Source of the DNA: Pontiella sulfatireligans
GTDB taxonomy: Bacteria; Verrucomicrobiota; Kiritimatiellia; Kiritimatiellales; Pontiellaceae
Assembly (NCBI RefSeq): GCF_900890705.1
Contig: NZ_CAAHFH010000001.1
Location: 3,348,001-3,412,000, forward strand
Direction: 5' to 3'
Length of the DNA: 64,000 nt
Positions 1-8,208 of the stretch are shown in pieces; position 1 is the stretch's first letter; the number at the start of each line of letters is the position of its first letter. The position numbers and the translations under genes were made by a program. The notes under the pieces are model-generated. The model was given only the letters and a program-made list of their open reading frames with translations, was not told where the DNA came from and did not search any database.

Positions 1-84
1 TGAAGCAGCCGGTTATAAGTCAAGCAGGCAAATGGAAGTTTAATCCGGGGTTTAAGAGGAGCAGGCTGCAATCCCCCAGCCCGC

Positions 85-282
85 TCACCCCGCACCCCAG
101 CATCGCAGTGAATAATGCCCTGCCAGCAGGGCAAATGCGACACCGATCTCGATCAGCGCAATCCGCTGGATATTCAAACCCGCCGCCATTTTTTTCCACT
201 TTTCCTGCAGCAGCAACCCGCACGAACCATCCACCAAGAAGACAATTCCGACCCAAAACAAGATGGAAATCAAAAGATTCAT
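85..282 (-). CDS. Small two-helix membrane protein of the B12 operon
   Basis: A 65-residue protein of unknown function. Residues 1-19 (MNLLISILFWVGIVFLVDG) and about 42-57 are hydrophobic, and the basic stretch between them contains EKWKK, so it probably spans the inner membrane twice. It starts 5 bp after the stop of the upstream secreted-protein gene on the same strand, so it is most likely the last gene of the cobalamin-riboswitch operon. The Shine-Dalgarno site is weak, which suggests translational coupling. I do not recognise a family. Its operon position suggests a part in corrinoid or metal uptake, but that is only inference. Confidence 0.55.
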   Translation of the reverse strand: MNLLISILFWVGIVFLVDGSCGLLLQEKWKKMAAGLNIQRIALIEIGVAFALLAGHYSLRCWGAG

Positions 283-287
283 AGCGC

Positions 288-1889
288 CTATTGCTCTTCA
301 AACATCAGCCGATAGTAGCGTTTCGCCTCCTCGGCGGTCAACTGAACCTTCAGAGTCATCACATCACCGGCTCCGTCCCGTCCGATAATTTCCGGCACAA
401 TATTGGTCCATCCGGCCAAATCCCCGGAGCCTGCAACCCGCGAACGGCCGCGCATCCGGCGGTCCAGCGCATATTCCAAAACAACCGCCGGCCGGCCATA
501 GGCATCGGTGGCGGACGCAATGGCCGGACCGGGCAGCGGGTTTACCGCCATCCAATCCGCTAACGGCACGGGGGCGTTGGACGCCGAGCTTTCCACTATT
601 TCAAAATCGACAAACACATCCGGCGCCGGCGCGGTCGCGGCATCGCCCGGCTGAAAAGCGCGGAGCGTCACGGTTCCGATATCGTTAGCCAGATTCAAGA
701 CATGATTGGTTTCGCCGATGCTGACGGTGGCCGGGCCGTCATAGACCTCCAGCTTCACGGGTAACCCGCTGCTGGCATCGGCGTTCACCCGAACGGAGCC
801 ACCGCTTTTGATTTGGTTCGCGAGCGGCTCCACAAAAATATGCTGAATCTCCTCCGCCACGCGGAACGACCGCAGCACCGGCGAGGCCGGCGCATAGGTG
901 CCGTTGCCCGGCTGGCTGGCGACCACCTCCACTGTTCCAGTTGCCGTAAACGTCAAAATGCTGCCGAAATTCGTCGCCGAACCGCTCTGCACCGCAAACA
1001 CCACCGGCAATCCGCTGTCTGCCTCGGCAGAAAGTTCCAGCGACTGAAACGCCAGCTTCTGGTTAGGAATCGGATCAAACGCGATCGACTGCGCGATTCC
1101 ATTTAAAGGCAACTGGTTAATGACCCCAACCGCATCAAGATCGCATCCCGGACTGCTCGGCTGATTAACGGGATCATAGATAGGTTGGCCAATGGAGTCC
1201 GCAGCACTTCCATCACCAACAACATCAATCAGGCGCACATGGGTGATGTTATTCAAATCAAGAAAAGGGAAATTAGTCTTCAACTCATTGGCATATGCAT
1301 CCGATAAAAAAACAGCATCTGAGGTAAAGCATGCATTGTAGGTGTCCTGAAGCTCGGAAAGGTCGAACGGAGTTCCGTAGCTATGCTTATACTTAGAGGC
1401 TAAGCCATAGATTCGCATGGCAACGGGGTTGCCAACATCTTCATTATTCACATAGTTCCGAAAGCGACAAAAATGGATCCCATCGGAGGAAACCTCAACC
1501 CAGGCCAGCTCCAAAAACGTATCGTTAAATGCGTTTTCAAATACAGCGAAATCAAAGTCCGGACCATTCATGATCGATTGCGAAAAGGTCAGGGTAATCC
1601 GGCCGCCATCGCCAAGGCAGACAATATCTACCGAACCGCCTACGGCCTTCCCAAGCGCCAAATGGGGAGTCATCCACATTTCATCCACACCGCTTCCGTA
1701 CACCAGGCCGGTATAACCATCGGCCCAACCCGTAAACAACGGACTGTCCTTGTGGATCGCCGTGCTCTGTCCCTCACCGGCTTTCGGAGCAAAGGGATAG
1801 AATAGATTCCCGTCATCCGGCCAATAGGTCGCACCGCCGCTTGAAGCGGCAAGCATGAGAAAAATAGAAACCAGCCAAACTTTCATCAT
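288..1889 (-). CDS. Secreted surface protein paired with the B12 TonB receptor
   Basis: A 533-residue exported protein with an N-terminal signal peptide (about residues 1-20). The N-terminal half (about 21-260) contains a 'FYPFAP' stretch and a conserved-looking block around FDFAVFENAF and WVEVSSDG, which resembles cell-surface proteins often found beside TonB receptors in planctomycetes and Verrucomicrobia. The middle (about 265-430) looks like two bacterial Ig-like repeats. The C-terminus ends in KRYYRLMFEEQ, a pattern common in secreted verrucomicrobial proteins. The start codon overlaps the TonB receptor stop by 1 bp (TAATG), so the two are translationally coupled. Because the operon is behind a cobalamin riboswitch, an extracellular corrinoid-capture role is plausible but unproven. 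Confidence 0.7.
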   Translation of the reverse strand: MMKVWLVSIFLMLAASSGGATYWPDDGNLFYPFAPKAGEGQSTAIHKDSPLFTGWADGYTGLVYGSGVDEMWMTPHLALGKAVGGSVDIVCLGDGGRITLTFSQSIMNGPDFDFAVFENAFNDTFLELAWVEVSSDGIHFCRFRNYVNNEDVGNPVAMRIYGLASKYKHSYGTPFDLSELQDTYNACFTSDAVFLSDAYANELKTNFPFLDLNNITHVRLIDVVGDGSAADSIGQPIYDPVNQPSSPGCDLDAVGVINQLPLNGIAQSIAFDPIPNQKLAFQSLELSAEADSGLPVVFAVQSGSATNFGSILTFTATGTVEVVASQPGNGTYAPASPVLRSFRVAEEIQHIFVEPLANQIKSGGSVRVNADASSGLPVKLEVYDGPATVSIGETNHVLNLANDIGTVTLRAFQPGDAATAPAPDVFVDFEIVESSASNAPVPLADWMAVNPLPGPAIASATDAYGRPAVVLEYALDRRMRGRSRVAGSGDLAGWTNIVPEIIGRDGAGDVMTLKVQLTAEEAKRYYRLMFEEQ

Positions 1890-3901
1890 TAAAACTCCAC
1901 CTTAACGCCGCCGTAGAATGCGCGGCCCGAGCCCGGATAGTAGCCGCCGTAGTAGGCGCTGCTCACATAGTCCTTATCCAACACGTTATCGACTTTGCAG
2001 TAGAGGCTGAAACGGTCGCAGCAGTAGAGGTCCGCCCGCAGGCCGAAGAGGCCGTAGGGCTTAATCTTCCGAGCGTTATTTCCAAAGTCGCCGCCTTGGT
2101 ATTGCGACGAAAGCCACGAGTAGGTTCCGGCAAGCCGCAGCGCCGAAATCGGCTCGACCCAAAACGACAGCGAACAGTTGGCCTTGGGCACCAACGGTAC
2201 CCGGCTTCCGTCGTTGACACCTCCATCAAGCACGGCCCGCACCAGCTCGGCCATTGCCGTCGCGCCATAAAACTCTTTTGAATAGGCTAGTTCCAAATCG
2301 GAGCCGTAGCGGTCGGTGGAGCCAATATTTACATTCTCGTTTGCAATTTCGTCGTAGGAAATCTCGTCGTCCATCATCAGATAGAACATCGTGGCAGAAG
2401 CGCTCCAAGCCTCGGAGCGGAACTTGCAGCCGATTTCGAAATTGTTGCCGGTTTCCGGATCCAAATCTTCGTTGAGCGGGTCAGCCAGCGGATAGCCTTG
2501 GTAGGACGCGGTCTCGTCCAGCGCCGGATAGCGGTAGACCCGGTCGTAACCGGCCCACGCACTCCACTCGTCGGAAGGGCGCCAGAGCACCGAAGCCTCA
2601 GCCGCCCAGCCGTGCTTGCTGAAGTCGTCGTCGAACGACGCCTCCTCATCGAGCTCCGGCTCGCCGGGATAGTTTGGATTGGGGATCAGAACCCCCCATG
2701 GATTGTCCAGAAACTCTTCTTCTGTGTAGGTGTTGAGCTGCTTGTTTTTCCCGTCGGTGCGGGCATATTCAAACCGCGCGCCGCCACTGATCGAAATGGC
2801 GTCGGAGACCGGCTGTTTGGCCCAAAGAAACGGCCCGGCCGTGATGCGGTCGAGATCGGCATCGTTGACCGAGGTCTCGCGGTCGCCGTCAAAATCGAGC
2901 GTGTCATAAAAGAGGTCGATGCCGCCGGTGACATACTGATCGTCGTCGCCAAACTTGAGCTTCGGCGAAAACGAATAGCCAAACTGTTTGTTTTTCCCTT
3001 GGGAGTCAGTCAGCCGCCAATCGGTGTCCTGCCAGTTGACGCCACCGTTGACCTGAACGTTGCCCCACGCCCGCTCGCTTTCCCACAACCCCGTGAGCAG
3101 CGCCGTGTCCGTATCGCTTTTTTCTTTGCCAGCGTTTGCCGACTGCTCCGGATCGTCGCGGTACTGCGCATAGCTGAGCGGTCCGGGAAACTGGTAGTGG
3201 TTCTTTCCGCCCGAGATCCGGAACGTAACCGTGTCGGTTTCGCCAAAGTCGGCGCCAAGGCTGGCGTTGGCGTTCTTGCTCCACGAAAGGGCGTTTTCGC
3301 GATAGCCCTCCTCTCGCTGATAGTTTACGCCGACATCATAGAACAGGATCCCCGCCCCGCCGGAATAGCGGGCGCCGTATTCCTCGAAGCCAAAACTGCC
3401 GACAGAAGCCTTCACATGCCCTTCGGGGTCGCCCCCTTTGCGGGTGGTGATGTTGATAACGCCGGAGAGCGCGTGGTTGCCGTAAAGCACGCCGTTACCG
3501 CCGCGCAGCACCTCGATGGATTCAATATCGTCGAGCGGCAGCTGCTGCCAGTCGAAGCCTCCCATGTCGGGACGGTTCATTTTTTGGCCGTCCACCACCA
3601 CGAGCACGCGCAGGCCGCTGTTTTCGCCGAAGCCGCGCATCGCCAGCTCACCGGCATTGCCCTTTCCGGTGGTCGAGCGGAAGCGGACGTTGGCCTCCTG
3701 CCGCAGCAGGTCGGGCATGCTTTGCGCGTGCGACCGCTCAATGGCGGCGCGATCAACCACGGTGGCGGAGGCCGGCACATCGAGCACGTCCACCGCCACC
3801 GCATCCAGGCGCGAAGCCGATACCACAATGGCATTGTTGGTTCCCGCAAAAGCAGGAGCCACAACGGCCAAAGCGGCAATAAGCTGCACCCAAAACGGCA
3901 T
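1889..3901 (-). CDS. TonB-dependent outer-membrane receptor, BtuB-like by context
   Basis: A 670-residue outer-membrane receptor. After a signal peptide (about 1-19) there is a TonB-box-like stretch (NNAIVVSASR), then a plug domain (about 35-160) with MRGFG, VLVVVDG and the IEVLRGGNGVLYG block, then a 22-strand-type barrel ending in the aromatic GRAFYGGVKVEF typical of outer-membrane proteins. The substrate cannot be read from the sequence, but the gene lies in the transcript of a cobalamin riboswitch, so corrinoid uptake is the best inference. A GGAG site sits about 7 bp upstream of the ATG. It starts 13 bp after the PEP-CTERM gene and overlaps the next gene by 1 bp. Confidence 0.88.
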   Translation of the reverse strand: MPFWVQLIAALAVVAPAFAGTNNAIVVSASRLDAVAVDVLDVPASATVVDRAAIERSHAQSMPDLLRQEANVRFRSTTGKGNAGELAMRGFGENSGLRVLVVVDGQKMNRPDMGGFDWQQLPLDDIESIEVLRGGNGVLYGNHALSGVINITTRKGGDPEGHVKASVGSFGFEEYGARYSGGAGILFYDVGVNYQREEGYRENALSWSKNANASLGADFGETDTVTFRISGGKNHYQFPGPLSYAQYRDDPEQSANAGKEKSDTDTALLTGLWESERAWGNVQVNGGVNWQDTDWRLTDSQGKNKQFGYSFSPKLKFGDDDQYVTGGIDLFYDTLDFDGDRETSVNDADLDRITAGPFLWAKQPVSDAISISGGARFEYARTDGKNKQLNTYTEEEFLDNPWGVLIPNPNYPGEPELDEEASFDDDFSKHGWAAEASVLWRPSDEWSAWAGYDRVYRYPALDETASYQGYPLADPLNEDLDPETGNNFEIGCKFRSEAWSASATMFYLMMDDEISYDEIANENVNIGSTDRYGSDLELAYSKEFYGATAMAELVRAVLDGGVNDGSRVPLVPKANCSLSFWVEPISALRLAGTYSWLSSQYQGGDFGNNARKIKPYGLFGLRADLYCCDRFSLYCKVDNVLDKDYVSSAYYGGYYPGSGRAFYGGVKVEF

Positions 3902-3914
3902 CGGTCACTCCATG

Positions 3915-4907
3915 CTAGCGGATCATGTATTTGCGGCGTTTACGGAACGCGGCCATGCAGCCGAATCCAACCCCCATCAATGCAACCGTGCCCGGTTCGG
4001 GAACGGCCTGATAGATCCCATCCGGGTCGCTGACGTAAATATCGCCGTTGTAGTTGCGCACGGTGGTCATGCGTCCATCCGACTCGGCCAACACCGAGGA
4101 AGTCCCCAAATAGGCGCCGGAGACATCGATATCAAATTCAACCAGCTTTGAGTTGCTGCCGAAAGCCGTCAGCGAAGCCACGAGGTTTCCATCGTCGTCA
4201 AAGTCCATGCCGGTTGCCCCATCGAGGCCGTAGCTGTTAAAGTCGATGAATTCATGGAGGGCCGCGTCGCCGAGCTGCGTTCCGGCAATGGCGCCGGCGA
4301 TTTCTGCAGCATCGTATTTATAGATTTTCCCATCGGTGTATCCGGCGGAATAGAAAAGGTTGCCATTGGCATCGAAGGTAATCGGCCCGGAGGGCGAGCC
4401 CATCTGGCCGAGCGTGACCAACGGGCCGGCCAGGTTTCCTGATGCGTCCAGAGCGGAATAGTAAAGCTGGTTGTTCCAGCTGCCGTCCGCGCCGGAAATA
4501 TAGAGGCCGCCGTTGTGGAACGTATAGCCCCATGCATTGTTCTGCTGAAAGACCTGGCTGGGTGCACCGCCGCCAGCAACGTCGTATTTATAGAAGGCAT
4601 ATTCGCTGCCGTTGTCGAAATAGATGTGGTTGTCGTTATGAGCAACCCAGGTGCCCGCAAACGCACTGGCGCTGTAGATGGTGGATAAGCTTCCGTTGTA
4701 TTTGTAGACCTTCGTTTCCGCGGCCCAGTTGTTGTCGCCTTCCATCCAGTACAGGTTTCCTGCGCCATCCCAGTCATAGCTGGAAATATTTTTCCCGGCA
4801 AAGGGGTTGCTGTAGTACGCGACCGCAGCCCCCGAGATAATTGATGCCGTCGCAAGCTGGCAGGAAATTCCGGCAGTTGCCACAGCGATAATAAGCGTAT
4901 TCTTCAT
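3915..4907 (-). CDS. PEP-CTERM surface protein with propeller-like repeats
   Basis: A 330-residue exported protein and the first gene after the cobalamin riboswitch. It has a signal peptide (about 1-21). The body carries recurring blocks of the type 'DGAGNLYWM', 'NHIYFDN', 'GGLYISG', 'DANGNLFYS', 'DDDGNLVAS' and 'NGDIYVSD', which fit the blades of an NHL/YVTN-like beta-propeller. The C-terminus is a classic PEP-CTERM signal: VPEPGTVALMGVG, a short hydrophobic segment, then FRKRRKYMIR. It should be processed by an exosortase, not present here. AAGGGA lies upstream of the ATG. Bacteroidetes capture B12 with the BtuG surface propeller beside BtuB, so this could be a functional analogue; that is inference from context and fold, not from recognised sequence similarity. 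Confidence 0.82.
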   Translation of the reverse strand: MKNTLIIAVATAGISCQLATASIISGAAVAYYSNPFAGKNISSYDWDGAGNLYWMEGDNNWAAETKVYKYNGSLSTIYSASAFAGTWVAHNDNHIYFDNGSEYAFYKYDVAGGGAPSQVFQQNNAWGYTFHNGGLYISGADGSWNNQLYYSALDASGNLAGPLVTLGQMGSPSGPITFDANGNLFYSAGYTDGKIYKYDAAEIAGAIAGTQLGDAALHEFIDFNSYGLDGATGMDFDDDGNLVASLTAFGSNSKLVEFDIDVSGAYLGTSSVLAESDGRMTTVRNYNGDIYVSDPDGIYQAVPEPGTVALMGVGFGCMAAFRKRRKYMIR

Positions 4908-4975
4908 GTTTTCATTCCCTTTGCCTGTAAATCGCAGGCCCGTTTATCTATTCAACAACCCCCTTTCGCAGGCGC

Positions 4976-5005
4976 AAAAAAACCGCCCGGAAACTCCGGG
5001 CGGTT
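4976..5005 (-). terminator. Riboswitch-linked intrinsic terminator
   Basis: An 11-bp perfect stem (AACCGCCCGGA / TCCGGGCGGTT) with a 3-nt loop, followed on the minus strand by seven Ts. It lies between the cobalamin aptamer and the first operon gene, so it is the likely expression platform: B12 binding would favour this terminator and shut off the uptake operon. Confidence 0.85.
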
Positions 5006-5019
5006 AAAAGCCGTTTGAG

Positions 5020-5148
5020 CCTCCTTTAGTGCGAAAGAGTCCAATATTTCGAAGGGCTGAAAGTTCTGGCTTCGGGAGGGATCCCGTTACAGTTGCGCTA
5101 CAGCGCCGGACTTGCACCGGCTTCCATCAGATTCTTCGAGAAGCACGC
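5020..5148 (-). promoter_or_regulatory. Cobalamin riboswitch
   Basis: On the minus strand the region reads GGAAGCCGGTGCAAGTCCGG, then CGCTGTAGCGCAACTGTAAC, which is the conserved core (B12 box) of the cobalamin riboswitch class at about 5090-5125. It is followed by the AGCCAGAA element at about 5064-5072. The outer limits are approximate. The aptamer lies just upstream of a strong intrinsic terminator and of the PEP-CTERM/TonB operon, so it should repress that operon when cellular cobalamin is sufficient. Confidence 0.92.
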
Positions 5149-5177
5149 AAACTATGCGCCCTCCCTAGGCATGTCAA
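5149..5177 (-). promoter_or_regulatory. Predicted promoter of the B12 operon
   Basis: On the minus strand, TTGACA (5177-5172) is followed after 17 bp by TAGTTT (5154-5149). Transcription would begin near 5143, at the edge of the riboswitch aptamer. The promoter begins only 12 bp after the stop codon of the sialate esterase gene, so the B12 operon appears to have its own promoter. This is consensus matching only. Confidence 0.5.
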
Positions 5178-5189
5178 TTGACAAAAAAG

Positions 5190-6743
5190 TTATTCTCCGG
5201 TCGGCGCCCAATCGTCGGTGCGGAACGGCGAGGCAGGGAAGCCTTCCTTGTTGAACAGGTTGCATCCAACAGGGTTGTCCGCCCATGCATAGCGTACGGC
5301 AACGGGATCGGCCACCTCTGTCGAGCTTACAACCACGGCGCCATCGACAATGGCCGCCTGCGCCGCCACAAACTTCTGGTCTGCGCCCGCAATAGCGAAG
5401 GTTTTCAGCGGCGTTCCGCCCTGCTCCACCAAGCCGGAACCAATATCGTCGAATTTAATGGCGATCTTGTTGCCGTCCTTCTTCATCGACTTATAGATGG
5501 GTCCGCCCGCCACGATGTCCTTGCCGTAGGTCTTGGCCAGCGCCTGCTGCGCGAGGCGGTAACCCACGGCCTGCTTGTTGGTCGGGTGAATGTTTTTCTC
5601 CATGCCGATATCAATCGTGACGGCGATCCCGGCGTTCGGAACCTCCTTGTGGAAGTTCAGGAAGCTCTCGCGGATGAACACCCAGCCGGTATCTTCCACC
5701 GGAGCCACCTGCGGCTTTTTATAGTTCACCAGCTGGACGGCATAGAACGGAAACTTGCTGCCCCAATCCTTGCGCCACTCGGTTGCGAGGTTTTCGAGCA
5801 GGTCGCGATAGAGCATCGCTTCTTTAATCGAATGGGCATTGGCTTCGCCTTGGTACCAAATGGCGCCGCGGATGCCGTAGGGCACAAACGGGTTGATCAT
5901 CGCGTTGTAGAGGTTCGCAGGATAGTTCTGGGACTTGTGCGGGTGAGTGCTCTTCTTTGGTTTCTTTGGACCCTTCTTTCCGTTGGCTTTCGCCTTTTTC
6001 ACGGCAGACTCCCACTTTGCCACAGCCTCGACATACTGCTTCTTTGATCTCTCTTCTGTAAAGTTTGCCGCCCATTGATCCTGTTTGGCCTTAGATTCCA
6101 TGACCAAAGGGAATTGCTCCAGCGAGGCCATCGGGCTCCAGGATTCAATGCGGGTTCCGCCCCAGCTGGTGTGGATCAGCCCAACGGGAACATCAAGCTC
6201 CTGCTGGATTTCGCGTCCAAAGAAATAGGCCGCGGCGGAAAACCCGCCGACGGTTTCGGGCGTGCAAACATTCCAGGCGCCTGTGCAGTCATCCAACGGC
6301 TCAAGGCTCACATTGCGTTCGTTAATAAACATGCGGATCAGCGGGTGGTTGGCCGCCGCCTGTTCCTTTTCAAAATTATCTGACTTGCCCACGGTCATCG
6401 CCATATTCGACTGCCCGGAGCAAAGCCACACTTCGCCAACGAGAATGTTTTTTATGGCCTTGGATTCCGTACCGGAAGTGATTTTAAGCACCTTTGGCTC
6501 AGCCGAAGCCTTCATCTTCTTAAGCTTCACCATGAACCTTCCGTCTTTGCCGGCCTTGGCGATCTTCTCCTGTCCGCCGAACGAAACGGTCACTTCAGCG
6601 CCCGGATCCGCCCAGCCCCACACCGCCACCTTTTGATCGCGCTGCAGCACCATTCCATCCGAAAACACCACCGGAAGCCTCAGCTCCGCCCATGCGGAAC
6701 CCACAGCCAAAAATGCAATAATTCCAATCATCCAAACTTTCAT
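5190..6743 (-). CDS. Sialate O-acetylesterase-like SGNH hydrolase (SASA family)
   Basis: A 517-residue exported carbohydrate esterase. The signal peptide covers residues 1-19 (ending GSAWA). The FSDGMVLQRDQKVAVWGWADPG stretch (about 27-48, interrupted here only for description) is typical of the N-terminal beta-domain of the 9-O-acetylesterase family. The catalytic block is CSGQSNM (about 108-114, nucleophile Ser112), with the characteristic IWYQGEAN further on. It should remove O-acetyl groups from glycans outside the cytoplasm, although family members in marine bacteria act on plant or algal polysaccharides as well as sialic acid. The ATG overlaps the larC stop by 1 bp (TAATG), so it is coupled to larC, an unexpected partner. 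Confidence 0.88.
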   Translation of the reverse strand: MKVWMIGIIAFLAVGSAWAELRLPVVFSDGMVLQRDQKVAVWGWADPGAEVTVSFGGQEKIAKAGKDGRFMVKLKKMKASAEPKVLKITSGTESKAIKNILVGEVWLCSGQSNMAMTVGKSDNFEKEQAAANHPLIRMFINERNVSLEPLDDCTGAWNVCTPETVGGFSAAAYFFGREIQQELDVPVGLIHTSWGGTRIESWSPMASLEQFPLVMESKAKQDQWAANFTEERSKKQYVEAVAKWESAVKKAKANGKKGPKKPKKSTHPHKSQNYPANLYNAMINPFVPYGIRGAIWYQGEANAHSIKEAMLYRDLLENLATEWRKDWGSKFPFYAVQLVNYKKPQVAPVEDTGWVFIRESFLNFHKEVPNAGIAVTIDIGMEKNIHPTNKQAVGYRLAQQALAKTYGKDIVAGGPIYKSMKKDGNKIAIKFDDIGSGLVEQGGTPLKTFAIAGADQKFVAAQAAIVDGAVVVSSTEVADPVAVRYAWADNPVGCNLFNKEGFPASPFRTDDWAPTGE

Positions 6744-7945
6744 TACGTTACCTCATTTCCTTTGATTGCCACTCGATAGACCTCTTTAACCGCCACACCG
6801 TTCTTCTTTGCCAGCTTTCGGCAGTCCTCGATTTCGGGAGACTCAGTAACCACCTCCCCGTTGCGTCTGCCCACTTTAACCTGCACGTCGCCGTACGGAG
6901 TGGTCACACTCTTAAAACTACGATCCAGCACCGTGCGTTTGGACAGGTGCTCGCGAATGCCGAACGTGGTGGACTCGCGGAAAACGAGGTCGAGCATCGC
7001 GGATCGATCGGCAGGCAGGCACAGCACCGTCAGCAAAATGCCCGGGCGCTGCTTCTTCATAGAGACCGGCATGGTGAATACATCGAGCGCGCCCGCTTCG
7101 AGCAGCTGATCGAACAGGCAACCCACTAATTCCGGCGTGGTGTCGTCGAGATTGCACTCCAGCACGAGGCATTCGTCGGCCGTCTGATCCTCCGCCGCTT
7201 CATAAAGCGTAGCGCGCAGCAGGTTTGGACGGCTGTTGAGTTTGCGATGCCCAAAGCTGTAGGCCGTCTTGACCGCACGACTGCCAACCGAGGGAACATC
7301 CGCAGTGCGCCACGCCGAAAGGAGCGCCGCGCCGGTCGGTGTGACCAGCTCGAACGGCTCATCGACTTCCTGCACAGGAAAACCTTCGAGCAGACGCAGC
7401 GTCGCCGGCGCGGGATTGGGATAGGTTCCATGGGCGCATTCAATTGTGCCGTGCCCTTGGGGAAGATTGCGGATCGAGACGCCATCCACGCCCAACTTAT
7501 GCAATGCGAGGCAACACCCGACAATATCGACAATCGAGTCCATCGCCCCCACTTCGTGAAAATGAATCTTTTCAATATCAATGCCGTGGATCGCCGCCTC
7601 CGCTTCGCCGATGCGCCGGAACACGTTCGACGCATTCGCTTTTACCGGCTCAGGAAGCGCGCTCTCCCCAATCAACTTGAGGATCGTGCTTAGGTGGCGA
7701 CCATGGTGGTGGCCATGGTCGTGGTCATGATGGTGGTGATGCTCGTGCAGCTTCACCTTTGCGCGAACGCCGCTCATGCCCTGCTCCACCACCTCGTCGA
7801 CAACGATCTCGAAGGGATCCACCTTGAGCGACTTTAGCTCCTCGTTCAACTCATCGACCGAAACGCCCAATCCAATCAGCGCGCCGAGAATCATATCCCC
7901 GCTCGCCCCGCCAATGCTTTCAAAATGCAGTGTCTGTTTATTCAT
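6743..7945 (-). CDS. larC: LarC, nickel insertion for the nickel-pincer cofactor
   Basis: A 400-residue LarC (TIGR00299 family). LarC inserts nickel into pyridinium-3,5-bisthiocarboxylate mononucleotide to make the nickel-pincer cofactor of lactate racemase-type (LarA) enzymes. The start MNKQTLHFESIGGASGDMIL is the conserved family N-terminus, so I use the ATG at 7945 rather than the ORF start 66 bp upstream. Residues 67-84 are a histidine-rich metal-binding run (HEHHHHHDHDHGHHHGRH). The motif EKIHFHEVGAMDSIVDI is also conserved. The protein is one continuous frame, unlike Lactobacillus plantarum larC, which needs a ribosomal frameshift. LarB, LarE and LarA are not in the window. Confidence 0.93.
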   Translation of the reverse strand: MNKQTLHFESIGGASGDMILGALIGLGVSVDELNEELKSLKVDPFEIVVDEVVEQGMSGVRAKVKLHEHHHHHDHDHGHHHGRHLSTILKLIGESALPEPVKANASNVFRRIGEAEAAIHGIDIEKIHFHEVGAMDSIVDIVGCCLALHKLGVDGVSIRNLPQGHGTIECAHGTYPNPAPATLRLLEGFPVQEVDEPFELVTPTGAALLSAWRTADVPSVGSRAVKTAYSFGHRKLNSRPNLLRATLYEAAEDQTADECLVLECNLDDTTPELVGCLFDQLLEAGALDVFTMPVSMKKQRPGILLTVLCLPADRSAMLDLVFRESTTFGIREHLSKRTVLDRSFKSVTTPYGDVQVKVGRRNGEVVTESPEIEDCRKLAKKNGVAVKEVYRVAIKGNEVT

Positions 7946-8010
7946 AGTTCTCGAGATAATGACAGGTTTAAGAATCCACGCCAAGCCCGCCAATATGCAT
8001 TTCCGCCACA

Positions 8011-8208
8011 AGTGGGGTCGAAGCCCCGTCCTACACGCGTCAGGTGTAGCCGAGGTCCCCGACCTCGGACCGTACGTACCGCGTAGCCTATCCAGCGAAT
8101 GGCGGGATCCCCCGCCCTACACCCCCGTCATGTGTAGCCGAGGTCCCCGACCTCGGACCGTACGCACCGCAGCCTATCCACCGAATGACGGGATCCCCCG
8201 ACCTACAC
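8011..8208. repeat. REP-like palindrome cluster, two tandem 88-bp units
   Basis: Short GC-rich hairpins such as GGGGTCGAAGCCCC and CCGAGGTCCCCGACCTCGG occur here. A unit starting GTGTAGCCGAGGTCCCCG at 8044 is repeated at 8132 with an 88-bp period, each copy ending in a ...CCTACAC block (to about 8122 and 8208). The cluster abuts the 3' end of the RAYT gene, and the RAYT stop codon lies inside the last unit. The repeat type recurs on the other side of that gene at 8701-8749, as expected for REP elements mobilised by a RAYT. Confidence 0.8.

Noticed and set aside
2498..4033. A 511-codon open frame on the plus strand opposite the TonB receptor
   Set aside because: It is the antisense of a clear receptor gene, has a low-complexity Arg/Val/Ala composition and no domain. 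High GC opens long shadow frames here.
8044..8208. Tandem repeat considered as a CRISPR array
   Set aside because: Only two 88-bp units, with no short repeat/unique spacer structure and no cas genes.
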